A stretch of DNA of 21,139 nt from an uncultured Peptococcaceae bacterium (GTDB lineage: Bacteria > Bacillota > Peptococcia > Peptococcales > Peptococcaceae). This document shows, piece after piece, positions 1-7,133 of this stretch. Every line of letters starts with the position of its first letter. Positions within the stretch are counted from its first letter, which is position 1. The DNA is taken from contig USCP01000009.1 in assembly GCA_900553245.1 (NCBI GenBank), forward strand, positions 1 through 21,139, read 5' to 3'. The notes under the pieces are model-generated. The model searched no databases. It was not told the origin of the DNA and worked only from the letters and a program-made list of their open reading frames with translations. A program made the translations under genes and the position numbers.

Positions 1-1809
1 AAAGCAGTGGCTGCTGTGGTTAATGGTGTTGTAGCAGACCTCGGTACCGTGATTGATAAGGATGCCAGCGTATCCATTTTGACCTTTGACGATGCAGAAG
101 GCCGTGAAGTGTTCCGTCACTCCTCCAGCCACGTGTTGGCAGAAGCGGTGCAACGCCTCTGGCCTGGCACCAAGATTGCTATTGGGCCTGCCATTGAAAA
201 TGGCTTCTACTATGACTTTGACAGTGAACACACCTTCGTTCCGGAAGATTTGGAAAAAATCGAAGCGGAAATGAAGAAAATCATTAAAGCCGGTGCAGCT
301 TTTGAACGTCGTGAAGTGCCTCGTGAAGAAGCGATTGCTTTCTTTACCGAACGCAACGAACCATACAAGGTAGAGCTTATCCAAGATCTTCCTGAAGATG
401 CTCTTATTAGCTTCTATCAAGATGGTGATTATGTAGACCTTTGTGCAGGTCCTCACCTTCCAAAAACCAGTGCGATTAAAGCGATTAAGCTCATGAGCAT
501 TGCAGGGGCTTATTGGCGCGGCGATGAAAAGAACAAGATGCTCCAACGTATCTATGGCACCAGTTTCCCTAAGCAAGATGCATTGGATGAATACCTCCAC
601 ATGCTCGAAGAAGCAAAGCGTCGTGACCACCGTAAGCTCGGTAAAGACCTCGACCTCTTCTCCTTCGTTGACGAAGCACCTGGCTTCCCAATCTTCCATC
701 CAAAGGGCATGATTTTGCGTAATGAATTGGAAACCTTCTGGAGAGAAGAACATAAGAAAGCCGGTTACAGTGAAATTCGTACCCCACTTATTATGAACCG
801 TGCCCTTTGGGAACGTTCCGGTCACTGGGATCACTACCAAGAAAATATGTATTTCACCGAAATCGATGAGCAACCATTTGCTATTAAGCCAATGAACTGC
901 CCAGGTGGGATTTTGCTCTTTAACGAAAGCCTGCATAGTTATCGTGAATTGCCATTGCGCTGGGCGGAATTGGGCTTGGTTCACCGTCACGAATTGAGTG
1001 GTGCTCTCCACGGTCTCATGCGTGTGCGTGCCTTCACCCAAGACGATGCCCACATCTTCATGCGTGAAGACCAAATCATTGATGAACTTATCGGTGTTAT
1101 GAACCTTGTTGACCGTATTTACAGCAAGTTCGGTTTTGAATATACTGTAGAACTCTCTACCCGTCCTGAAGATTCCATGGGTAGCGATGAGCTTTGGGAA
1201 AAGGCAACCGATGGCTTGCGTACCGCTTTGGCGGCAGTTGGTCGTGACTACAACTTGAATCCTGGCGACGGTGCATTCTACGGCCCTAAGATTGACTTCC
1301 ATCTGAAGGACGTGCTCGGTCGTACCTGGCAATGTGGGACCATTCAGCTTGACTTCCAAATGCCTGAAAAATTCGATATGTCCTATATCGGTGAAGACGG
1401 CGAAAAGCATCGTCCTGTCATGGTTCACCGTACTGTATTCGGCAGTATGGAACGTTTCATCGGGATTTTGACCGAACACTTTGCAGGGGCATTCCCAACC
1501 TGGATGAATCCTGTCCAAGCGATGATTATTCCTATTACTTCCGATCAAGCAGACTATGCCGATGAATTGGCTGCAAAGCTCAAGGAGGACGGCGTACGTG
1601 TGGAAGTTGACCATCGTAGCGAAAAGATGGGCTACAAGATTCGTGAAGCCACCGTGCATAAAATCCCTTATATGCTCGTTGTCGGTCGCAAGGAAGCCGA
1701 AGACGGCACCATCAGCTTGCGTTCCTATAAGAACGGCGATGAAGGGGTTCAAAACTTTGAAGAATTCCGTGGGAAGATTAACGAAGAAATTGCTACTCGC
1801 AGCATGTAA
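1..1809 (+). CDS. thrS: Threonyl-tRNA synthetase, 5' end cut by window
   Basis: Charges tRNA-Thr with threonine in the cytoplasm. The frame is open from base 1, so the GTG at 7 is internal. Compared from memory with the E. coli enzyme, roughly the first 37-40 residues (most of the TGS domain) lie upstream. The remaining order is typical: end of TGS, the editing/second additional domain with its HSSSHVLAEA and GFYYDFD stretches, the class II catalytic core, and the C-terminal anticodon-binding domain (from about base 1510). The three zinc/threonine ligands are present: Cys in MNCPG (898-900), His in QDDAHIF and His in MVHRTVFGSMERF. The signatures HGLMRVRAFTQDDAH and GAFYGPKIDF are intact. The stop codon lies 40 nt before the next gene, with no terminator between them, so the two are probably co-transcribed. 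Confidence 0.97.
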   Translation, partial: KAVAAVVNGVVADLGTVIDKDASVSILTFDDAEGREVFRHSSSHVLAEAVQRLWPGTKIAIGPAIENGFYYDFDSEHTFVPEDLEKIEAEMKKIIKAGAAFERREVPREEAIAFFTERNEPYKVELIQDLPEDALISFYQDGDYVDLCAGPHLPKTSAIKAIKLMSIAGAYWRGDEKNKMLQRIYGTSFPKQDALDEYLHMLEEAKRRDHRKLGKDLDLFSFVDEAPGFPIFHPKGMILRNELETFWREEHKKAGYSEIRTPLIMNRALWERSGHWDHYQENMYFTEIDEQPFAIKPMNCPGGILLFNESLHSYRELPLRWAELGLVHRHELSGALHGLMRVRAFTQDDAHIFMREDQIIDELIGVMNLVDRIYSKFGFEYTVELSTRPEDSMGSDELWEKATDGLRTALAAVGRDYNLNPGDGAFYGPKIDFHLKDVLGRTWQCGTIQLDFQMPEKFDMSYIGEDGEKHRPVMVHRTVFGSMERFIGILTEHFAGAFPTWMNPVQAMIIPITSDQADYADELAAKLKEDGVRVEVDHRSEKMGYKIREATVHKIPYMLVVGRKEAEDGTISLRSYKNGDEGVQNFEEFRGKINEEIATRSM

Positions 1810-1849
1810 TACAAAGCGATTCGTCAATACAATGTAAAGGAGGGTGAGG

Positions 1850-3335
1850 ATGAGTCGTCCAAAGAAACCTACAGACCGCCGTTTTGCGAGCGGTGCTTCA
1901 TCGAGGGAGACACCATCCGGTCGCCCTTCTTCCGGCCAAGCTGCGCGTCCTTCAGGGACGCGCAGTGCGTCTTCTACGCGCCCGTCCGGTAGCACAAGTC
2001 GGCAAGTAAGTTCGTCACGAGCGAGTGCGACACCGAGTCGCACAAGTACGGCGCGAGCAGGCAGTGCGTCCGATTTCTTCCGGAGTGCGGCCATCCGGCG
2101 GCGCGAGCCGTCCGAGTGCCCAAGCAAGCGCGTCACGGGCGAGTGCAACCCCGAGTCGTACAAGCACGGCGCGGGCAGGCAGCGCGAGCCGTCCGATTTC
2201 CTCGGGGGCACGTCCGTCTAGCGGTGCAACGGCCCGTCCAAGTGGGCAAGGGAGCCCATCGCGGGTAGGACGCCCTTCTGGCGGTAAGGCAGCAAGTGGA
2301 GCAAGTCGCACGCCGCCACAGAGAGAACGCAAAAAATTGCGCCCACGTTGGGGGCGATGGTTGCTTTTGCTTGTGGTGGTGCTGCTTTGTGTGAAGTTTG
2401 TGCCGGATGTGGTACAACGTTTTAGCGGTGAGGAAGAGGTTGCCACCCAGGTGCAATCGGTGACGGAACCGCTTGTGAGCGATGCCGATAAGCCGGGCTT
2501 TGACGAAACCATCAATAGTGATTCTGCCATCATCATCAATGCGGGCAATGGCGATATTCTTTATGAAAAAGCTGCCGATACACAGCGTGCACCGGCGAGC
2601 CCAGTAAAGATGATGACGGTCTATGTGGCCATTAAGCATTGTGACGACGTGAACCACGAGCTTAAAATGCCGAAGGATGCCTATGAAGGGCTCGAGGAAA
2701 GTCTTGCTTCCCAAAGTGGCATTAAAGCGGGGGAAACCGTTACGGTGCGTGATTTACTTTATGCAGCCATGCTGAGTTCCGGTGGAGATGCCGCCAATGC
2801 CCTTGCCCTTATTACCAGTGGTAACATCAAAAGTTTTGTGGATCTCATGAATGAAGAAGCCAAAAAGATGGGGCTGGACAGCACCGTCTTTAAAAATCCG
2901 ACCGGCTTGGATGCCGAGGGTCAAGTATCGACTTGCCGTGATATGGCGCGTTTGGTCAAGGGCGCGTTGGGAAATACGCTCTTTAAGGAAGTGTTTACCG
3001 CACGTACCTACACCACCACGCCGAATGAAAACCATCCGGACGGTCTTGATTTGAGTCATACCATGACCAAGGACCTCAATACCTTCCAACGTTATTTTGA
3101 TACCTCCGGCTATGAAATCATCGGTGGCAAAACCGGTTATACCGAAAATGCCGGCAACTGTCTGGTGACCCTTGCCGATAAGGAAAAGGCGCCGGAATTT
3201 GTTGTCGTAACCATGCATGCCACCGGTACCGGTGACCAGTATTATCAAGCGTTTCATGATGCTGTGACCCTGTATGGCGAGGCTTACGAACAGCTCAAAA
3301 AGGCGCCGGTTGCCCAAGATGGCAGCTTTGATTAA
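1850..3335 (+). pseudogene. D-Ala-D-Ala carboxypeptidase (peptidase S11) with Ser/Arg-rich N-terminus, frameshifted
   Basis: Low-molecular-weight penicillin-binding protein expected to trim the terminal D-Ala of peptidoglycan outside the membrane. The natural start is ATG 1850 behind a strong AAGGAGG (1837-1843). That frame ends at 2219-2221, while the catalytic part is read in the +1 frame, open from a GTG at 2025 with no ribosome site. Two internal repeat copies show the cause: the copy at 2013 lacks the 5 bases agccg found in the copy at 2131 (2187-2191). Repairing this, or a +1 shift at about 2069, would join both frames into about 494 residues. Order: a cytoplasmic segment rich in Ser, Arg, Pro, Gly and Ala; one membrane helix (2358-2402); then the S11 domain with SPVK (Ser codon 2598-2600), SGGDAAN (from 2778) and GKTGYT (Lys codon 3129-3131). 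The second motif has Gly where many S11 enzymes have Asn. It may be a real inactivation, a programmed or variable frame, or a sequencing error in 70% GC repeats. Confidence 0.85.
2013..2266 (+). repeat. Imperfect ~120-bp tandem repeat inside the carboxypeptidase N-terminus
   Basis: Copy A begins at 2013 (cgtcacgagcgagtg) and copy B at 2131 (cgtcacgggcgagtg). They align with an offset of 118 as far as 2068/2186 and an offset of 123 afterwards, because copy A lacks five bases. Both encode a RASATPSRTSTARAGSAS-like segment followed by RPISSG-x-RPS-x-GA. The repeat unit GCGCGAGCCGTCCG recurs exactly at 2101-2114 and 2182-2195. GC reaches about 70% (42 of 60 bases at 2101-2160), far above the neighbouring genes. 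This suits replication slippage or recombination between copies. Confidence 0.85.
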
Positions 3336-3341
3336 AAATAT

Positions 3342-3373
3342 AGCACTGTGCCCCCTTGCACAGTGCTTTTTTT
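3342..3373 (+). terminator. Intrinsic terminator of the carboxypeptidase gene
   Basis: A 10-bp stem, AGCACTGTGC (3342-3351) with GCACAGTGCT (3358-3367), a 6-nt loop and a run of seven T. It starts 7 nt after the stop codon. The same stem is reused at 12345-12370 with a different loop. Confidence 0.9.
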
Positions 3374-3407
3374 GCTTTTTAGAATGGGACGTTTTGGATA
3401 ATGACAA

Positions 3408-3477
3408 AAAACACGAGCACATTTCATACTGTAGGTAGCTATACAAACCAGTAAAAAGGAGAGGATGCTCGTGTTTT
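3408..3477 (+). repeat. Structured palindromic repeat, copy 1
   Basis: A 12-bp perfect inverted repeat, AAAACACGAGCA (3408-3419) and TGCTCGTGTTTT (3466-3477), encloses a 46-nt core. The core contains a 25-nt segment (3422-3446) that matches copy 2 with one mismatch. On the minus strand the stem runs into T6, so it can terminate the M20 peptidase transcript. On the plus strand the stem ends in T4. It lies between convergent genes. It could be a bidirectional terminator that is repeated, a small MITE/REP-like element, or both. Confidence 0.8.
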
Positions 3478-3548
3478 ATTATAAGATTGATGAATTTGAT
3501 ATACGCTATCAGGAGTGCCGAACGAATGGCGTATGGGTAGCAGAGTAA
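3465..3548 (+). CDS. Possible 27-residue ORF overlapping the repeat
   Basis: ATG 3465 sits in the right arm of repeat copy 1, directly after aaaaaggagagg, which is a good ribosome binding sequence though very close to the start. The predicted peptide begins MLVFYYKIDEFDIRY and ends NGVWVAE. I do not recognise it. It overlaps an inverted repeat ATACGC/GCGTAT (3501-3506 and 3529-3534). It may be a gene remnant, a leader peptide or chance. There is no support beyond the ribosome site. Confidence 0.2.
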   Translation: MLVFYYKIDEFDIRYQECRTNGVWVAE

Positions 3549-3626
3549 GGCGTTTTTTTAAGCGCAATGAGTGAATTAATTTTTAGGAAGTTAATACATT
3601 TCAACTGCATTTTGATTTTGATGGTA

Positions 3627-4802
3627 TTAGCCGTTTAGAGGAAGGGTGTTGTTTACCATCATATCGTAATACACATTGGCTGCTTGGGCAAGCTGCTTTA
3701 CCGGAGTGAATTCATTGTCGCGATGGGCATTAACGATGTCGCCAGGGCCAATGATAACCATGTTCATGTTCATGATGCTGCCAAAATAAGCGCCGTCTGT
3801 GGTATAGCTGGCTGCACCATATTCGAGAGGAATATCTGTTTTGGCGAAACCGCGTCGTGCCATTTCTGCCAACGGCAGAGATTTATCGGTTTCCCAAGCT
3901 TCGCGACGTTCGATGACTTCAAATTTTGCATGAAAATCAGGATTTTCAGCAGAGAGCTTAGCCAACAGGGCTTCCATTGCATTCCAAATATCGTTGGTGG
4001 TTGAGCCGGGAACGAGTCGTGCATCCACAGTAACAGTACAGGTATCCGGTACAACGGCCGGTTCCAGCCCACCATCAATCAGTGTTACCTGCCAGAATAC
4101 ATTACCAAGCATTTCATATGGTGGAAAATAAAATTTGTGCTTGTTTACCGCATTAATTAAAGTGGATGCATGGTTAATGGTATTGTTGCCTTTGCCTTCG
4201 ATAGAAGCATGACCGCTTTCGCCGGTGAGTGTAATATCTGCCCAAGTACGTCCACGGCAGCAGCAATAAAGCTTCATGTCGGAAGGTTCACAAATAACCA
4301 TATCTTTGATATCATCTAAAAGGCCACAGGTGGTAAGCGCCTTAACGCCACCCATAACTGCTTCTTCATCCACGGTGCCAATAACCACGACATCCCCCGG
4401 TGGGACGATACCATTTTCCTTAACAGCTTTCAGTGCGGCCATTGCTGCCCCTAAGCCACCTTTCATATCAGCGCTACCACGTCCGTAGAGCATATCATCA
4501 ATGATAGTTGGCACAAATGGGTCGGTTTTCCATTTGCTCAACTCGGTTTCACTTACGGGCACAACATCCATGTGACCGGAAAAGGATAACGGTGCTGCTT
4601 TACCTTGACCCTTGAGGCGGGCAATTACATTGAAGCGTCGTTCGGAAATCGGAACAGTTTCTACCGAAATGCCTGCTTCTTCCATATAAGATTTGAAATA
4701 TGTCGCTACATCATATTCGTCGCTACCCGGATTGTAGCTTTGTCCGGCTACCAAGTTAGAAACAACTTCTACTACTTTGTCTTGTTTAATAGGAAATGTC
4801 AT
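3627..4802 (-). CDS. M20 family metallopeptidase (ArgE/DapE/carboxypeptidase type)
   Basis: Predicted cytoplasmic two-zinc hydrolase that removes an acyl group or C-terminal residue from an amino acid or peptide. The exact substrate cannot be read from the sequence. At 391 residues it has the usual length. The full metal/catalytic set is visible: HMDVVP (His77, Asp79), GRGSADMKGG (Asp112, bridging), DEE (Glu146 as general base, Glu147), CEPS (Glu172) and NAHRDNE (His360). The lid/dimerisation domain lies between about 180 and 290, with the usual GESGHAS entry. The start is ATG 4800-4802 behind AAAGGGGG. It is divergent from a LysR regulator, with a promoter and LysR-type dyad in the gap, so it is likely controlled by that regulator. 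An ArgE or DapE role is less likely because no arginine or lysine genes are near. Confidence 0.9.
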   Translation of the reverse strand: MTFPIKQDKVVEVVSNLVAGQSYNPGSDEYDVATYFKSYMEEAGISVETVPISERRFNVIARLKGQGKAAPLSFSGHMDVVPVSETELSKWKTDPFVPTIIDDMLYGRGSADMKGGLGAAMAALKAVKENGIVPPGDVVVIGTVDEEAVMGGVKALTTCGLLDDIKDMVICEPSDMKLYCCCRGRTWADITLTGESGHASIEGKGNNTINHASTLINAVNKHKFYFPPYEMLGNVFWQVTLIDGGLEPAVVPDTCTVTVDARLVPGSTTNDIWNAMEALLAKLSAENPDFHAKFEVIERREAWETDKSLPLAEMARRGFAKTDIPLEYGAASYTTDGAYFGSIMNMNMVIIGPGDIVNAHRDNEFTPVKQLAQAANVYYDMMVNNTLPLNG

Positions 4803-4833
4803 TAAAATGACCCCCTTTCTTATCGTTATTTAT

Positions 4834-4862
4834 ATTATAAAATGCGCTTTTATTCATGTATA
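4834..4862 (-). promoter_or_regulatory. Promoter of the M20 peptidase gene
   Basis: On the minus strand a -35 TATACA (4857-4862), 17-bp spacer and perfect -10 TATAAT (4834-4839). The predicted start is near 4827, giving a leader of about 25 nt. On the plus strand the same segment carries a TATAAT at 4859-4864 that could serve the divergent LysR gene. Confidence 0.6.
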
Positions 4863-4881
4863 ATTGGTAGTAGTAATGTTG

Positions 4882-4896
4882 ATAGGTTATCCCTAT
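4882..4896. promoter_or_regulatory. Candidate LysR box (T-N11-A dyad)
   Basis: ATAGG-N5-CCTAT is a perfect 5+5 dyad that also satisfies T-N11-A (T4883, A4895). Relative to the predicted M20 transcription start it sits at about -55 to -70, the usual LysR recognition-site position. Relative to the predicted LysR start it lies just downstream, which suits autorepression. Confidence 0.5.
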
Positions 4897-4921
4897 GGAT
4901 GATTTTAGATGAGGTGATTCC

Positions 4922-5860
4922 ATGCGCATTGAACAACTTGAATATCTTCTCAAAATTTCACAGATGAATACCATGACTCACGCAGCTAACGCACTGCACA
5001 TCAGTCAACCCTCCTTGAGCGAAGCCATTAAGCGTCTAGAAAATGAACTGGATATCACATTATTGGAGCGTCACCATCAAGGCGTATCCTTGACTGAAGC
5101 CGGCGAATGTGTTGTTCATACTGCCGAACGTATATTTGAAGAACTGTATATCATGCAACATCAACTCGATGCTATAAAAAAGCAATCGCCTCAAGCTCTT
5201 AAAACGATTTCCCTTGATGTCACACCATTTCTAGGAAATACCTATTTGTTTCAATTTTGGCGCCATTGTCAGGATGTTCACCATTGGGATATCAAAATCG
5301 AGCTTTATGATGCACAAAAAATTCTGGACCGTATCATTGCCGGCATTTCTTCCATTGGTATCATTCTCATTGAAGAGCAGTACCTACAAGAAATTAGTCG
5401 CAAGCATCCCGATCTTTGCTTTCATCGTCTTCTGTTCGGCCATTTACAAGCTTTCTTCTCAGAAAACCATCCCCTTGAAGCCTATAAAACCATTCCTGTA
5501 GAAGAGCTGTTAAAATATCCGCTGCTGTTCTTAAAAAACGATTGCATTCCACTGCAGGCTATTCTCAAAAACCAATGCAAGGAAGTACCGAACTCTCTTA
5601 TAGAAAGTGATATTTATATCCTGCCGCAGCACTTCATTAAAAATAAGCTGGGTGTCAGTCTCATTTCCTCGATTTTGCTTGAATATTTCCCTAAATTTCC
5701 TTTTGATTTACAACAAACTGTAGTCAAAGATATTTCCCTCTATATTTCATCGGATTTGTATGTTGTCATGGATGGCGAATTTGCCAATACTAAAAACGGT
5801 GACCTCTTTTACCGAGAAATCACCAATTATTTCGAAAAGAATTATAATCAACAAATGTAA
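4922..5860 (+). CDS. LysR-family transcriptional regulator 1
   Basis: DNA-binding regulator of 312 residues, the normal LysR length. The N-terminal winged helix-turn-helix covers about residues 1-60 (MRIEQLEYLLKISQMNTMTH, then AANALHISQPSLSEAIKRLE), followed by a linker helix and a periplasmic-binding-protein-like effector domain from about residue 90. The start ATG 4922 follows GAGGTGA (4911-4917). It is divergent from the M20 peptidase with a 119-bp gap holding a T-N11-A dyad, so that peptidase gene is its most likely target. The effector is unknown. It is less similar to the two other LysR proteins here than they are to each other: it lacks their N-I-x-F-E-G-S stretch. Confidence 0.92.
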   Translation: MRIEQLEYLLKISQMNTMTHAANALHISQPSLSEAIKRLENELDITLLERHHQGVSLTEAGECVVHTAERIFEELYIMQHQLDAIKKQSPQALKTISLDVTPFLGNTYLFQFWRHCQDVHHWDIKIELYDAQKILDRIIAGISSIGIILIEEQYLQEISRKHPDLCFHRLLFGHLQAFFSENHPLEAYKTIPVEELLKYPLLFLKNDCIPLQAILKNQCKEVPNSLIESDIYILPQHFIKNKLGVSLISSILLEYFPKFPFDLQQTVVKDISLYISSDLYVVMDGEFANTKNGDLFYREITNYFEKNYNQQM

Positions 5861-5950
5861 AATAACAACAACTGATCATAGGAAACATTTTTATCAAGGA
5901 TTGGTTCCCGGAAATTCACCAATTGTTATTGATATGTTGAAAAATATAAT

Positions 5951-6018
5951 AAAAAACACGAGCATTTTCATACTGTAAGTAGCTATACAATCAGTATGAG
6001 GACATGCTCGTGTTTTTT
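5951..6018 (+). repeat. Structured palindromic repeat, copy 2
   Basis: A 15-bp perfect inverted repeat, left arm 5951-5965 (AAAAAACACGAGCAT) and right arm 6004-6018. An inner stem CATACTG (5969-5975) pairs with CAGTATG (5992-5998). A- and T-runs on both ends make it a bidirectional terminator for the two convergent LysR genes. It matches copy 1 in arms, core and orientation, and the two copies are direct repeats around the M20-LysR pair. Confidence 0.8.
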
Positions 6019-6080
6019 AATACACTGCAGTGAGGGCGCAGGTTATAGACCGGCGCAAATAAAGCTTATGAGGAGAGGTT

Positions 6081-6167
6081 ATGATTTTGAATTCGGTGAG
6101 TCGGGATTTAGACGGTAATTTTTGGAAGTCACTGCAATGTAGAGAAGATGATTATTATGGTAATTAG
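6081..6167 (+). CDS. Possible 28-residue ORF
   Basis: ATG 6081 follows AGGAGAGG (6071-6078) at near-ideal distance. The peptide starts MILNSVSRDLDGNFWK and ends DDYYGN. I do not recognise it. There is no clear promoter or terminator of its own, and it lies antisense to the 3' side of the convergent LysR transcript. It is either a small gene or the decayed start of a longer one. Confidence 0.22.
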   Translation: MILNSVSRDLDGNFWKSLQCREDDYYGN

Positions 6168-6232
6168 TATATATGAATTGCATTTTCAACAAAATGAATA
6201 TGCTGTAATACATTAAAAAGATATGGGATTTT

Positions 6233-7120
6233 TTATAATAGATGATAATAGTCCAGTACATAATCTAGAAAGAGTCTGTTGTATTTTGTGAGATAACAAT
6301 GTTCTGCCCATTGTAGATAGTATTCATAGCGAATGTTGGTACCTAGAACTTCCAATGAATGATAGTATTTTGGAGGATAGCGCATGTATTGTCGTTTATC
6401 ATGCGCGCAGGTGATGATACCACCGAATCCTTCATGAAATAGCTCTGTCATGATGGTTGATGAGCCTTCGAAAACAATATTAGGAGTAAAATTCAACTCT
6501 TTGCTTAAAATATCAATCATACGGTGTTCGTTCGCAGTAGGAAAGAGTGCGACCAATGGTACCTTAGAAAGTGTGTCTAAACCGATGGTGTTACGGTTTG
6601 CTAAGGGCGAGCTAGCTAACACAAATAGCTCAAAGGGCTGACTACTCAAAAGATAGCGGTTGAGCTGTGGTAACGTTTTTGTACCGGAAACAATACCGAA
6701 ATCCAATGAACCATTTAATAAATCTTCTTGGATTTGGCGTTGAGACATTTGTAGTATATTAAGACGCATATCCGGATAGATATCATAAATATTACTGAGC
6801 CAGTTTGCGTGATATTGGCTATGTGAAATACCAAGATTGACGGCCTTTTTGTTATAAATACCTTTGGCTTCTTCAAATTCACTATAAATATTGTTCATTT
6901 CATGGGTGAAAGATAAGCTGAATTTATAAAATTCCTTGCCATGGGGCGTTAAAACAATAGCACGTTTGTGATGTTCGAGCAGAGGATAACCGACTTCCTT
7001 TTCTAATTTGCTATGAGATAACGATAGTGCAGCTTGAGATATGCCTAGCTTTTCAGCTGCTTTAGAAAAAGAATTTTGTTTAACGAGTTCAATAAAATAT
7101 TCAAGTTGAAGAAAATTCAT
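6233..7120 (-). CDS. LysR-family transcriptional regulator 2
   Basis: Regulator of 295 residues. The start is set at ATG 7118-7120 because it follows AAGGAGG at the right distance and gives the normal LysR beginning MNFLQLEYFIELVKQNSFSK. A longer frame to 7219 would run through the 3' end of the upstream gene. The helix-turn-helix (AAEKLGISQAALSLSHSKLE) covers about residues 17-37, and the effector domain follows. It is the second gene of an operon: its ribosome site overlaps the stop region of LysR 3, 13 nt upstream, which suggests translational coupling. Its effector domain contains NIVFEGSSTIMTEL, matching NIIFEGSQPMMFDI in LysR 3, so the two are probably paralogues. The DNA is AT-rich (20 of 60 bases G+C at 6781-6840). 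Confidence 0.9.
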   Translation of the reverse strand: MNFLQLEYFIELVKQNSFSKAAEKLGISQAALSLSHSKLEKEVGYPLLEHHKRAIVLTPHGKEFYKFSLSFTHEMNNIYSEFEEAKGIYNKKAVNLGISHSQYHANWLSNIYDIYPDMRLNILQMSQRQIQEDLLNGSLDFGIVSGTKTLPQLNRYLLSSQPFELFVLASSPLANRNTIGLDTLSKVPLVALFPTANEHRMIDILSKELNFTPNIVFEGSSTIMTELFHEGFGGIITCAHDKRQYMRYPPKYYHSLEVLGTNIRYEYYLQWAEHCYLTKYNRLFLDYVLDYYHLL

Positions 7121-7133
7121 CACATACTCCTCC

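Larger units (their letters stand above)
5861..6232. other. Intergenic region between convergent LysR genes
   Basis: 372 bp, AT-rich. It holds an inverted repeat ATTGGT/ACCAAT (5900-5905 and 5918-5923), the second copy of the structured repeat (5951-6018), a perfect 10-bp palindrome CACTGCAGTG (about 6023-6032), and a short ORF with a good ribosome site (6081-6167). I see no longer gene on either strand. Confidence 0.6.

Noticed and set aside
2013..2266. CRISPR-like or satellite array
   Set aside because: Only two imperfect copies, they encode a protein repeat, and there are no spacers.
2015..2714. Long antisense frames opposite the repeat-rich carboxypeptidase 5' part
   Set aside because: High GC and repeats keep several frames open at once; no start signal or recognisable domain.
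3408..6018. Composite transposon built from the two palindromic copies
   Set aside because: Neither copy encodes a transposase and I see no target-site duplication. Only a non-autonomous element or repeated terminator can be supported.
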